From: Sphingomonas arvum
Lineage (GTDB): Bacteria; Pseudomonadota; Alphaproteobacteria; Sphingomonadales; Sphingomonadaceae
Length of the DNA stretch: 64,000 nucleotides
Assembly: GCF_026013565.1 (NCBI RefSeq)
Contig: NZ_JAPDOB010000001.1
Span: forward strand, 1,266,178 to 1,330,177
Direction of reading: 5' to 3'
Under the pieces are notes generated by a model. It searched no databases and was not told the origin of the DNA. It saw only the letters and a list, made by a program, of their open reading frames with translations. Below are positions 45,930-53,581 of this stretch, piece after piece; positions within the stretch are counted from its first letter, which is position 1; every line of letters starts with the position of its first letter. Position numbers and translations under genes: made by a program.

Positions 45930-45961
45930 AACCCTCCCCCGAATGCTTCCGGGGGAGGGTT
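45930..45961 (-). terminator. Strong intrinsic terminator
   Basis: An 11-bp G+C-rich stem (AACCCTCCCCC / GGGGGAGGGTT) with a 10-nt loop, read on the minus strand, is followed by a TTTT run. It lies just after the deoxyhypusine-synthase-like gene and would end the polyamine operon before the MAPEG gene. Confidence 0.9.
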
Positions 45962-45991
45962 AGTCATTTCGCCTGCGTATGCAAACGGCGC

Positions 45992-47047
45992 TTAGTCGAA
46001 CAGCTTGGCGAACGCCCGCTTCTCACGGTTCTTCCAGGCGCCCCGGTGGTAGGCATCCGACGCGAGCAGCGGCAGCACGGAAGTCGCCTCGGCGAACACC
46101 ATCTGCTCCATCGCGGTGCTGACCTTGCCCCAGCTGGCCGCTTCCTGAAGCGTCGAGGAGGAGCAGGCGCCGTCGCGCACGTCGGCGACCGTGATCTGCA
46201 CGGCGTACTTGTGCACCTCGACATCCTCGTGGCCGAGGATCTCCGCGCAGACCACCGTGTCTTGCGTGAAGTTCTTCGGCACACCGCCGCCGATCATCAG
46301 CAGACCGGTCGTGCCGGCCTTGATCTTGATGTCGGTCAGCTCGCGGAAGTCCGCGATCGAGTCCATCGTCATGTAGCGGCGGCCCGCCTTCATCGCGTCG
46401 ACCTGGTGCTTCACCAGGCCGAAGCCTGCCGAGCTGTCGGTGAACGCCGGGCAGAAGATCGGCACGTCATGCTCGTAGGCAAGCTTGACTAGGCTGTTCT
46501 CCTTCTTGCCGTTGTCGACCAGCCACTTGCCCATCTCCTTGATGAACTCGCGGCTGCTGTACGGACGCGGCTCCAGCGAGTCGGCGATCTTGCCGACCGT
46601 GAAGTCGGTGTCCTGCAGCTGCACTTCGTCGATGTACGTGTCGTAGATCCGGTCGATGTACAGCGAGCGCAGCGTGTCGTCGTCCGGGATCTCGTTGGCC
46701 TGGTAGTGCTTGTGGCCAAGCGCCTCGAAGAAATCCATGTCGACGATCGACGCGCCCGTGGCGACGATCGCATCGACCATGTTGGAGCGGACCAGCTCGG
46801 CATACAGGTCCATGCAGCCGCCGGCCGAAGTGGAACCGGCGATCACCAGGATGATCGAGCAGTCCTTGTCCTCCAGCATCTGGTTGTAGATGCCGGTGGC
46901 CCGCGACAGGTCGCGGCTGGTGAAGCTCATCTTGCCCATCGCCTCGACGATCGGGCGAGCATCGAACTTGGTGATGTCGATATGCTCGACGGTGCTGGCC
47001 AGCAGCTCCGCCTTGCGGGTGTCGTTGATCTTGGTCTGGTCGTTCAT
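45992..47047 (-). CDS. Deoxyhypusine synthase-like protein (polyamine metabolism)
   Basis: This 351-residue protein starts at the ATG at 47047 with a GGAGTTGG ribosome binding site. It has the NAD-binding GSTSAGGCMDLYAELVRSNM, a CPAFTDSSAGF segment and, near the C-terminus, SWGK, whose Lys matches the residue that forms the covalent butylimine in eukaryotic deoxyhypusine synthase. Bacteria lack eIF5A, so the aminobutyl acceptor is probably a small amine such as putrescine, giving homospermidine. It follows the ornithine decarboxylase gene on the same strand by about 120 nt. Confidence 0.93.
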   Translation of the reverse strand: MNDQTKINDTRKAELLASTVEHIDITKFDARPIVEAMGKMSFTSRDLSRATGIYNQMLEDKDCSIILVIAGSTSAGGCMDLYAELVRSNMVDAIVATGASIVDMDFFEALGHKHYQANEIPDDDTLRSLYIDRIYDTYIDEVQLQDTDFTVGKIADSLEPRPYSSREFIKEMGKWLVDNGKKENSLVKLAYEHDVPIFCPAFTDSSAGFGLVKHQVDAMKAGRRYMTMDSIADFRELTDIKIKAGTTGLLMIGGGVPKNFTQDTVVCAEILGHEDVEVHKYAVQITVADVRDGACSSSTLQEAASWGKVSTAMEQMVFAEATSVLPLLASDAYHRGAWKNREKRAFAKLFD

Positions 47048-47169
47048 GTCCAACTCCAATGAGCCCCCTCCCGCGATGGGGAGGAGGTCTCGATCAGCGG
47101 CGTGTCGTTACTCGTGGAGGGGACAGCCTCACCCTCCGATCGCCCTCGCCGGAGCAAGGGTTATATGGT

Positions 47170-48420
47170 CTATAGCTGAACCACGTTCGAGCGGTTCGCT
47201 TCACGGCTCGGCGCGCCGTAGAGGCTCGCCATCGGTTCGTCGGTCACGATCACCGACGTGGCGGTGGCCGAACCGAAGCCATTGAAGCCGGTCCGCATGG
47301 CCGAGCCATAGGCGCCCAGCATCCCGATCTCGATATAGTCGCCCGCCTGAACGTCGCCTGGCAGCTCGAATGGCCCGACCATGTGGTCGAGGTCGTCGCA
47401 GGTCGGCCCGTAGAAGCTGAAGCCCATGTCGCGGACGTCCGACTCCGGCTCGCGGACGAGCTCGACTGGGAAGCGCCAGCCGATATGCGCGGCGTCGAAC
47501 AATGTCCCGTAGGCGCCGTCGTTGATGTACAGCTCGTCGCCCCGCCGCTTCTCGACCCGCACCAGCACCGAAGCATATTCAGCGCAAAGGGCCCGGCCCG
47601 GCTCGCACCATAGCTCGGCCGAGTAGCTGATCGGCAGCTTTTCGAACGCCTCGTGGATCACCGCGAAGTAGGTCTCCAGCGCCGGCGGCTCCATGCCCGG
47701 GTAGGCCGACGGAAAGCCGCCGCCGACGTCGACGATGTCCACCGTCACCGCGGCCTCGACGATCGCATCGCGGACCCGCGACATTGCTTCGGCATAGGCT
47801 GCCGGGGACATCGCCTGGCTGCCGACATGGAAGCACAGGCCAAGGGCGTCCGCCGCCTGGCGAGTGGCCATGAGCAGCGACTTGAGTTCGTCGGGCGCCG
47901 CGCCAAACTTGGAAGCCAGGCTCAGCTTGGCATGCTCGCTCGACACGCGCAGGCGCACCAGCAGGTTAAGGTCGCTCGCCGCCACACCATTGGTCGACGT
48001 CGCCGCGACGATCTTCTCCAGCTCCTCGAGCGTATCCAGGCTGAAGGTCCTGACGCCATGCTGGAAGTACGCCTCGGCGATCGCCTCCTCGGCCTTGACC
48101 GGGTGCATGAAGCACAGGGTCGCGCCCGGCAGCGTGCCCGCCACTAGTCGCACCTCGCCGATCGACGCCACATCATAGTGCGTCACGCCGGCGTCCCACA
48201 GGACCTCCAGCAAGTCAGGCGATGGATTGGCCTTCACCGCATAGAGCGAACGGCCCGGAAACTTCTCCGTGAAGAAGCGGGCAGCACGCTGAGCGGCATG
48301 GGGACGGAGAAGCGTCACCGGCTGCACCGGCTTGAGCTTCGCAATCTCGGCAGCACCGGAAACAACGGCGGTACCGATCGGGGCGGTCGCTAGCCCCAGC
48401 GCGCGATGATGCTTGTGCAA
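47170..48420 (-). CDS. Type III PLP-dependent ornithine/diaminopimelate-type decarboxylase
   Basis: This 416-residue protein is a fold-type III (alanine racemase-like) decarboxylase: PLP Lys in SLYAVKANPSPDLLE, HVGSQAMSP, VDVGGGFPSAYPG, and C-terminal GPTCDDLDHMVGPFELP with the dimer-interface Cys. It most resembles bacterial ornithine decarboxylases. A TTG start at 48420 is chosen because a strong GGAGG lies 9 nt upstream; the frame stays open farther up to 48588 but without a better start. Its product, putrescine, is a likely substrate of the downstream deoxyhypusine-synthase-like protein. Confidence 0.92.
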   Translation of the reverse strand: MHKHHRALGLATAPIGTAVVSGAAEIAKLKPVQPVTLLRPHAAQRAARFFTEKFPGRSLYAVKANPSPDLLEVLWDAGVTHYDVASIGEVRLVAGTLPGATLCFMHPVKAEEAIAEAYFQHGVRTFSLDTLEELEKIVAATSTNGVAASDLNLLVRLRVSSEHAKLSLASKFGAAPDELKSLLMATRQAADALGLCFHVGSQAMSPAAYAEAMSRVRDAIVEAAVTVDIVDVGGGFPSAYPGMEPPALETYFAVIHEAFEKLPISYSAELWCEPGRALCAEYASVLVRVEKRRGDELYINDGAYGTLFDAAHIGWRFPVELVREPESDVRDMGFSFYGPTCDDLDHMVGPFELPGDVQAGDYIEIGMLGAYGSAMRTGFNGFGSATATSVIVTDEPMASLYGAPSREANRSNVVQL

Positions 48421-48503
48421 CTCAAGGGACCTCCAAGTGCCTTTCGGCGAACGTTGACGAAAGCTGCCTTGCGGTTGGAAGTCCCATGGGGCAGCGGAGG
48501 CGC

Positions 48504-48532
48504 GATATATGGGGGGGTACCCCTTAACGCAA
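48504..48532 (-). promoter_or_regulatory. Candidate sigma70 promoter of the polyamine operon
   Basis: On the minus strand TTGCGT (48532-48527), a 17-bp spacer and TATATC (48509-48504) form a good promoter match about 85 nt upstream of the decarboxylase start. The spacer holds a GGGGTACCCC palindrome, which could be an operator. Proposed by eye; no data on expression. Confidence 0.35.
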
Positions 48533-48630
48533 CATGTTTTCTGACCCTCTTGCGGACGCGTGGCCACAGTTCGTCGCCGCCCTGCCACACCTCGGCTAAG
48601 GCCATGAACTCACGAGAGAAAGTGCCAAGT

Positions 48631-49566
48631 ATGGAATTGGATCGAGAAGGGGTTGTGGCCGCGGCGCAGCGCATCGCCGGGCTGGTCGAGCGAACGCCGC
48701 TGATCGAGGCGCATCTACCGGGCGGCCGAGTCTGGCTGAAGGCCGAGTGCCTTCAGACTGGTGGCAGTTTCAAGCTACGCGGCGCCACCAACCGACTGCT
48801 GCAGCTGAGCGAGGTTGAGCGCCGCGCTGGCGTGGTCGCCTTCTCGTCGGGCAACCACGCGCAAGGGGTGGCGATCGCGGCCAAGCGGCTCGGGATCCCG
48901 GCGGTGATCGTCATGCCGAGCGACGCGCCGGCGCTGAAGGTGGCGGGCACCCGTGCTCAGGCAGCAGAAGTGGTCTTCTATGATCGTGCGACGGAGGACC
49001 GGGTCACCATTGCGCAAGCGCTCGCGGACGAGCGCGGTGCGGTGCTGGTGCCAAGCTTCGACGATCCGCACATCGTGGCGGGGCAGGGGACTGCCGGGCT
49101 GGAGCTGGTGGAGCAGTGCCCCGAGCCGGTGCGCCGCGTGCTAGTCTGCTGCGGCGGCGGCGGACTGTCAGCAGGGATCGCGCTTGCGGTGCCGGATGCG
49201 GAGATCGTCTGCGTTGAGCCGGCAGGCTGGGACGACATGGGAAGCTCGCTTGAACTCGGCCGCATCGTCCCGGTCGAGCCGGATGCACCGCCAACCCTGT
49301 GCGACGCGCTGCAGACTCCGCGGGTGTCGCCGATCACTTTCGGCATCCTGCAAGGGCGCGGCGCCCAGGGCGTGTCGGTCAGTGACGAAGAGGTGAAGGC
49401 CGCCGTGCGGTGGGCGTGGCAGGAGCTTCAACTGGTCGTGGAGCCGGGTGGCTCGGTGGCTCTGGCGGCGTTGCTGGCCGGGAAGGTACCGGTCGAGCCG
49501 GGGACCGTCGCCGCCCTGTCTGGCGGCAACATCGACCCGGCGCTGCACGCGGAGCTGATCGGCTAG
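48631..49566 (+). CDS. Threonine/serine dehydratase family protein
   Basis: This 311-residue PLP enzyme (fold type II) has the PLP Lys in GGSFKLRGATN, SSGNHAQGVAIAAKRLGIPA, GQGTAGLEL and the phosphate loop CCGGGGLSAGIALA. It is close to serine racemase and biodegradative threonine dehydratase; no regulatory ACT domain is present. The start is uncertain between the ATG at 48631 and one at 48604. It is divergent from the decarboxylase gene, with the intergenic region carrying the proposed promoter. Confidence 0.92.
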   Translation: MELDREGVVAAAQRIAGLVERTPLIEAHLPGGRVWLKAECLQTGGSFKLRGATNRLLQLSEVERRAGVVAFSSGNHAQGVAIAAKRLGIPAVIVMPSDAPALKVAGTRAQAAEVVFYDRATEDRVTIAQALADERGAVLVPSFDDPHIVAGQGTAGLELVEQCPEPVRRVLVCCGGGGLSAGIALAVPDAEIVCVEPAGWDDMGSSLELGRIVPVEPDAPPTLCDALQTPRVSPITFGILQGRGAQGVSVSDEEVKAAVRWAWQELQLVVEPGGSVALAALLAGKVPVEPGTVAALSGGNIDPALHAELIG

Positions 49567-49820
49567 GCTGCGGCTGTCCGATACCGCCCCGGATGGACCT
49601 GCTTGGGCGAGTTGCGTTCAACCGTTCGGGTCAGCTCTTCCAGCTCCGCCGCCAGCGTCTGCAACTCGGCCGCAAGCGCCTTGGGGTCGACTTCGGCGAG
49701 GTTGGCCGAAGCATCGAGCAATGTGTCGAGCATCATGGCGATGCACGGCAAGATGGTTTCCTCGATCCGGTCAAAGGCCTCGGCGAGGCGGGCCTGCTGT
49801 TCGCGCGCGTCCATGACCAT
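49563..49820 (-). CDS. Hypothetical small helical protein
   Basis: This 85-residue protein is almost entirely alpha-helical by composition, with heptad-like Leu/Ala spacing (LAAELQTLAAELEELTRTVERN) suggesting a coiled coil, and a single Cys near residue 26. It has no membrane segment and no recognised family. It convergently abuts the dehydratase gene with a 4-nt overlap. ATG 49820 or the in-frame ATG at 49814 could be the start. Confidence 0.55.
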   Translation of the reverse strand: MVMDAREQQARLAEAFDRIEETILPCIAMMLDTLLDASANLAEVDPKALAAELQTLAAELEELTRTVERNSPKQVHPGRYRTAAA

Positions 49821-49867
49821 GCTAGATGGACCCCAACGGTTAAGAAAACGCTGAAAGGTTGCAAATA

Positions 49868-50035
49868 GTGACGGGTTTGGCCGCGGCGGTCTTCTCAGTG
49901 GCGATGATCGCCGCCTTCGTCCTGCTCGGCTTCGGCGTCAAATTCGCGCTCGGCACCGAGTACCGCAAAAATGGCTTGCTGATGATCGTGGCCGGACTGG
50001 TAATCCTCGCGAACGTCGGAATCTGGACGATCTAA
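49868..50035 (+). CDS. 55-residue two-helix membrane protein
   Basis: A GTG at 49868 opens a 55-codon frame ending in TAA at 50033-50035. The product has two hydrophobic segments, about 4-28 (AAAVFSVAMIAAFVLLGFG) and 38-54 (LLMIVAGLVILANVGIW), separated by the charged turn LGTEYRKNG. Codon use follows the genome's G/C-ending preference except for a few codons. It fits exactly between the divergent small helical gene and the convergent hydrolase. It may be a small membrane subunit or regulatory peptide; no family is recognised. Confidence 0.6.
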   Translation: MTGLAAAVFSVAMIAAFVLLGFGVKFALGTEYRKNGLLMIVAGLVILANVGIWTI

Positions 50036-50039
50036 TGAA

Positions 50040-50711
50040 TTAGCGGCGGCCGACCGGCGCCTTCGGCAGTGGCTGGGCGAGCCGCATGTCGACGTAATCC
50101 TCGACCAGCCTCATCAGCACGTCCAGCTCGTTGGCGAAGAAGTGGTTCGCGCCGGGGATCACCTCATGGTTGATGGTGATGTGCCGCTGCGTGCGCAGCT
50201 TGTCGACCAGCTTCTGGACGGCCGCCGGGGTGACGACTTCATCCGCCTCGCCCTGGATGATGATGCCGCTCGACGGGCAGGGCGCCAGGAAGCTGAAGTC
50301 GTACATGTTGGCAGGCGGTGCGATCGAGATGAAGCCCTTGATCTCGGGCCGCCGCATCAGCAATTGCATGCCAATCCACGCACCGAAACTCACGCCCGCG
50401 ACCCAGGTCTGCTCGGCCTCGGGATGGATTTGCTGCACCCAGTCCAACGCGCTCGCCGCGTCGGACAGCTCGCCGACACCGTTGTCGAACACGCCCTGGC
50501 TCTTGCCGACGCCACGAAAGTTGAAACGCAAGGTCGCGAAGCCCCGCTTCACGAAGGATTGGTAGAGCAGCTGCACGATCTTGTTGTTCATCGTGCCGCC
50601 CGCCTGCGGATGGCTGTGCAGGATCAGCGCAACCGGCGCACGCGGCCTCACGCCCGGATGAAAGCGGCCTTCGAGACGGCCCTCGGGACCGGGGAAAATG
50701 ACTTCGGGCAT
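50040..50711 (-). CDS. Alpha/beta hydrolase (dienelactone hydrolase/COG2945 type)
   Basis: This 223-residue cytoplasmic protein has the hydrolase nucleophile elbow GVSFGAW, an oxyanion-side LHSHPQAGGTMNNKI and the C-terminal GANHFF with the catalytic His; the acid is likely Asp in QGEADEVV. It matches the small COG2945 hydrolases found in many proteobacteria, acting on unknown esters. It is divergent from the cysteine desulfurase operon, about 90 nt away. Confidence 0.88.
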   Translation of the reverse strand: MPEVIFPGPEGRLEGRFHPGVRPRAPVALILHSHPQAGGTMNNKIVQLLYQSFVKRGFATLRFNFRGVGKSQGVFDNGVGELSDAASALDWVQQIHPEAEQTWVAGVSFGAWIGMQLLMRRPEIKGFISIAPPANMYDFSFLAPCPSSGIIIQGEADEVVTPAAVQKLVDKLRTQRHITINHEVIPGANHFFANELDVLMRLVEDYVDMRLAQPLPKAPVGRR

Positions 50712-50799
50712 GAGCCTCTGACGCTTGGAATGGTGGTTTGAACCTGCGGACGCCTATATAGGGCCCGTTCACAATCAGGCAATCGGCGGCTTTTTGCGG

Positions 50800-51861
50800 G
50801 TGACCGGACGAACCTATCTCGACCATGCGGCGACCACGCCGATGCTGCCGGAGGCGCAGGCCGCGGTGGTCGAGGCGATGGCGCGCTGGGCCAACCCGTC
50901 CAGCCCGCATGCCGATGGCCGCGCCGCCCGCGCGTCTCTGGAGCGAGCCCGCGCCGACATCGCGGATGCGCTCGGCTGGCACCATGACGTCATCTTGACC
51001 TCCGGCGCGAGTGAGGCCTTGGCGATCGCCGGGCAGCGAGCCTCCGTGGCCGGCCGCTGGCATGGCGCGACGGAGCACGATGCGGTTCCCGCCGCCATGG
51101 GGCAGCGGAGCGGGGTTGTTCCGGTCGGACGTGACGGCCTGATCGACCGAGACGCGCTGGCCGACGCTCTGGCGCAGGGACCAGCACTCGTCGCCATCCA
51201 GCAGGTCAACAACGAAACGGGCGTCGTGCAGCCGCTTGACGCTATCGCCGAACAGGTCCGTGCCGCGGGCTCCCTGCTGCTCGCGGACTGCGCGCAGGGT
51301 GCCGGCAAGCTGCCGTTGCCTGACGCCGACTTCATCGCGGTCTCGGCCCATAAGCTGGGCGGTCCGCCGGGAATCGGAGCGCTGCTTGTCAAGGACTTGG
51401 GTGCGCTTGCTGCTACCGGAGGGCAGGAAAAAGGCTACCGGCGGGGCACGCACAACCTGCCCGCCATTGCCGGCTTCGCAGCCGCCCTGACTAGCCGCCG
51501 CTTCGCTGACGCCATGCCGCGCCTAGCCGAGCTTCGCGCTCGCCTGGCGGCGCAGCTTCCCGCGACGATCATTGCCGCCGATGCACCCCGCAGCCCTGCT
51601 ATCGGCGCCTACGCGATTGCCGGTGTAAGCAGCGCCGCGCTGCTGGTGCAGCTCGACCTCGCCGGCTTTGCGGTAAGTACCGGAAGCGCCTGCTCCAGCG
51701 GCTCGATGAAGCGTAGCCACGTCCTCACCGCCATGGGGGTGTCGGGCGAGCTCGCCGACCGCACGATCCGCATCAGCTTCGGCCCGGATACCACGGCGGC
51801 AGAGGTCGAGGCGATCTCCGCCACCATCAGCCGCATCGCTGATCGCGCACGAGCTGCATGA
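50800..51861 (+). CDS. Cysteine desulfurase (first of two tandem copies)
   Basis: This 353-residue PLP enzyme has the NifS/IscS core: YLDHAATTPM, SGASEAL, TEHDAVPAAM, PLP Lys in SAHKLGGPPGIGALL and the sulfur-carrying Cys in STGSACSSGSMKRSHVL. It starts at a GTG at 50800 without a strong ribosome binding site. The stop overlaps the second copy as ATGA. It supplies persulfide sulfur for Fe-S clusters or thiolation; here it may pair with the ferredoxin two genes later. Confidence 0.92.
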   Translation: MTGRTYLDHAATTPMLPEAQAAVVEAMARWANPSSPHADGRAARASLERARADIADALGWHHDVILTSGASEALAIAGQRASVAGRWHGATEHDAVPAAMGQRSGVVPVGRDGLIDRDALADALAQGPALVAIQQVNNETGVVQPLDAIAEQVRAAGSLLLADCAQGAGKLPLPDADFIAVSAHKLGGPPGIGALLVKDLGALAATGGQEKGYRRGTHNLPAIAGFAAALTSRRFADAMPRLAELRARLAAQLPATIIAADAPRSPAIGAYAIAGVSSAALLVQLDLAGFAVSTGSACSSGSMKRSHVLTAMGVSGELADRTIRISFGPDTTAAEVEAISATISRIADRARAA

Positions 51862-52961
51862 TTTACCTCGACTATCAGGCGACCACCCCGGTTGCCCCGG
51901 AGGTCAGGCAGGCGATGCTGCCCTGGCTCGACCACTTCGCCAACCCGCACAGCCCCAGTCGCCCGGGGAGAGAGGCGGCGGCAGCGATCGAAATCGCCCG
52001 GAGCCGGGTCGCGTCCTGCCTGCCGGGCGGCGGACAGGTGACCTTCACCTCCGGCGCTACGGAAGCGCTGAACCTTGCGCTACGCGGGGTGGACGTGTCC
52101 GGCCGCGACAAGATCGTCACCGTGGCCACCGAGCATGCCGCCGTGCTGGACACGTGCGAGTGGCTGGCAGCGCAGGGTCGCGAGGTCATCCGCTTACCCG
52201 TCGGAGCGGATGGTCTAGTCGATCTCGACCGAGTGCGTACGGCGGTGGACGATCGCACGGCTCTCGTTGCCGTCATGCTGGTCAACAACGAGATAGGTGT
52301 GATCCAGCCGATCGCGGAGATCGCCGCCATTGCCCGCCGGGCCGGCGCGTTGATGCTGTGCGATGCCGTCCAGGGCTTGGGCCGCATGGCGATCCCCGAG
52401 GGCCCAGACCTTGTGGCCTGCTGCGCGCACAAGGTTCATGGGCCCAAGATGATCGGTGCGCTGTGGGTGCGCGACGGCGTGTCCGTCGCGCCGCTGATTC
52501 ACGGCGGCGGGCAGGAGCGGGGCCTCCGCTCTGGCACACTCTCGCCCATGCTCTGCGTCGGGTTCGGGGAGGCGGCCAAGCTGGCTCGCGAGCAAAGACC
52601 TGACGACCATGCCCTTGTTGAGCGGCTGTGGAACGTGGCGCTCGAGGCGCTCGGACCCGGTTGGCAGATCAACGGCAGCACCGAACAGCGCTATCGCGGC
52701 AACCTTAATCTCCGCCGGAATGGACTGGACTCGGCCCGATTGCTGACCGACTTGCGCGACATCGCCTTCTCGCTCGGCTCCGCCTGCGCCAGTGGCTCCG
52801 GCAGACCCAGTCACGTACTGCGCGCGCTCGGCCTGAGCGACCGTGAGGCGCGCTCGTCCGTCCGGCTCGGCTTCGGCCGCTATACCAAGGAGGCAGAGCT
52901 TGGCGATGCCTGCCGCCGCATCGCCGCCGCGGCCGACGCCCAGGCCCGCTTCGCCGCATGA
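51858..52961 (+). CDS. Cysteine desulfurase (second of two tandem copies)
   Basis: This 367-residue protein is a second NifS/IscS-type desulfurase with YLDYQATTPVAPEV, SGATEALNLAL, TEHAAVLDTCEWL, PLP Lys in CAHKVHGPKMIGALW and the catalytic Cys in SLGSACASGSGRPSHVLRAL. It is complete and distinct from the first copy, so both may be active, or one may form a heteromer. It begins inside the first copy's stop and overlaps the ferredoxin start by 4 nt. Confidence 0.94.
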   Translation: MIYLDYQATTPVAPEVRQAMLPWLDHFANPHSPSRPGREAAAAIEIARSRVASCLPGGGQVTFTSGATEALNLALRGVDVSGRDKIVTVATEHAAVLDTCEWLAAQGREVIRLPVGADGLVDLDRVRTAVDDRTALVAVMLVNNEIGVIQPIAEIAAIARRAGALMLCDAVQGLGRMAIPEGPDLVACCAHKVHGPKMIGALWVRDGVSVAPLIHGGGQERGLRSGTLSPMLCVGFGEAAKLAREQRPDDHALVERLWNVALEALGPGWQINGSTEQRYRGNLNLRRNGLDSARLLTDLRDIAFSLGSACASGSGRPSHVLRALGLSDREARSSVRLGFGRYTKEAELGDACRRIAAAADAQARFAA

Positions 52962-53266
52962 CCCTGGTGCACTTCCTTCGGCCCGACGGCAGCCCCGACC
53001 GCGACGTCGAGGCTGCAGCTGGTGCGCGCCTGCTCGACGTCGCCCAGGCCGCCGGCCAGCCGCTAGAAGGGACCTGCGATGGCGACATGAGCTGCTCTAC
53101 GTGCCACGTCATAGTCGCCTCAGACGACTTCGCGCGTCTGCCCCCGCCGAGCGAAGAGGAAGAGGATCTGCTCGACCTCGCGCATGGCGTCACCCGCACC
53201 AGCCGCCTTGCCTGCCAGGTTGTCCTGCAGGGGGACATGGCCGAGCTCACGGTCCGCATCCCCTGA
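52958..53266 (+). CDS. 2Fe-2S ferredoxin (ISC/adrenodoxin type)
   Basis: This 102-residue ferredoxin has the adrenodoxin-type motif C-x5-C-x2-C (GTCDGDMSCSTCHV) and a final ACQVVLQGDM cysteine. It probably donates electrons to Fe-S cluster assembly with the adjacent cysteine desulfurases; similar ferredoxins follow iscS in ISC operons, although here the scaffold and chaperone genes are missing. ATGA overlap indicates the three genes are one transcript. Confidence 0.92.
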   Translation: MTLVHFLRPDGSPDRDVEAAAGARLLDVAQAAGQPLEGTCDGDMSCSTCHVIVASDDFARLPPPSEEEEDLLDLAHGVTRTSRLACQVVLQGDMAELTVRIP

Positions 53267-53299
53267 GCTTGCGCCGACGGCCGGGCCCCGCCATATGCG

Positions 53300-53396
53300 C
53301 TGCGGGAGTCGGGCGGACGGGGCTGTCGCCAACCTGGTCAGATCCGGAAGGAAGCAGCCACAACGATTTCGTCCCGGGTCGTTCCGGCTCCCACCC
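53300..53396 (+). ncRNA. ffs: SRP RNA (4.5S, small bacterial type)
   Basis: The segment 53336-53360 contains the universally conserved SRP hairpin (GGTCAG, CCGGAAGGAAGCAGCC) that binds Ffh. Flanking sequences GGGAGTCGG (53304-53312) and CCGGCTCCC (53384-53392) close the outer stem. The exact ends are estimated from the stem and from the symmetric distance to the conserved loop. It lies in the 315-nt gap before dnaX, a placement seen in many alphaproteobacteria. Confidence 0.93.
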
Positions 53397-53581
53397 AGGT
53401 CGCTGCGGGGGCTGGTGACGTTGGAGGCAGGGGCTCTCAAGCATGGCTGGCGCTGAGCCTCAGACCGTTATGCCAGTTCGTCTGCCGGCGCTCACGACCT
53501 TGCTGTCTCCACCATCACCGGTAATCCACTCCCTGCCCGATGGCTCGCGCATGGCGGCCGCAACTCGTACAACGAGCAACG

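Noticed and set aside
48421-48630. Known speF-type RNA leader of ornithine decarboxylases
   Set aside because: I cannot align the leader to that motif with confidence by eye, so I list only the promoter and a general suggestion of control.
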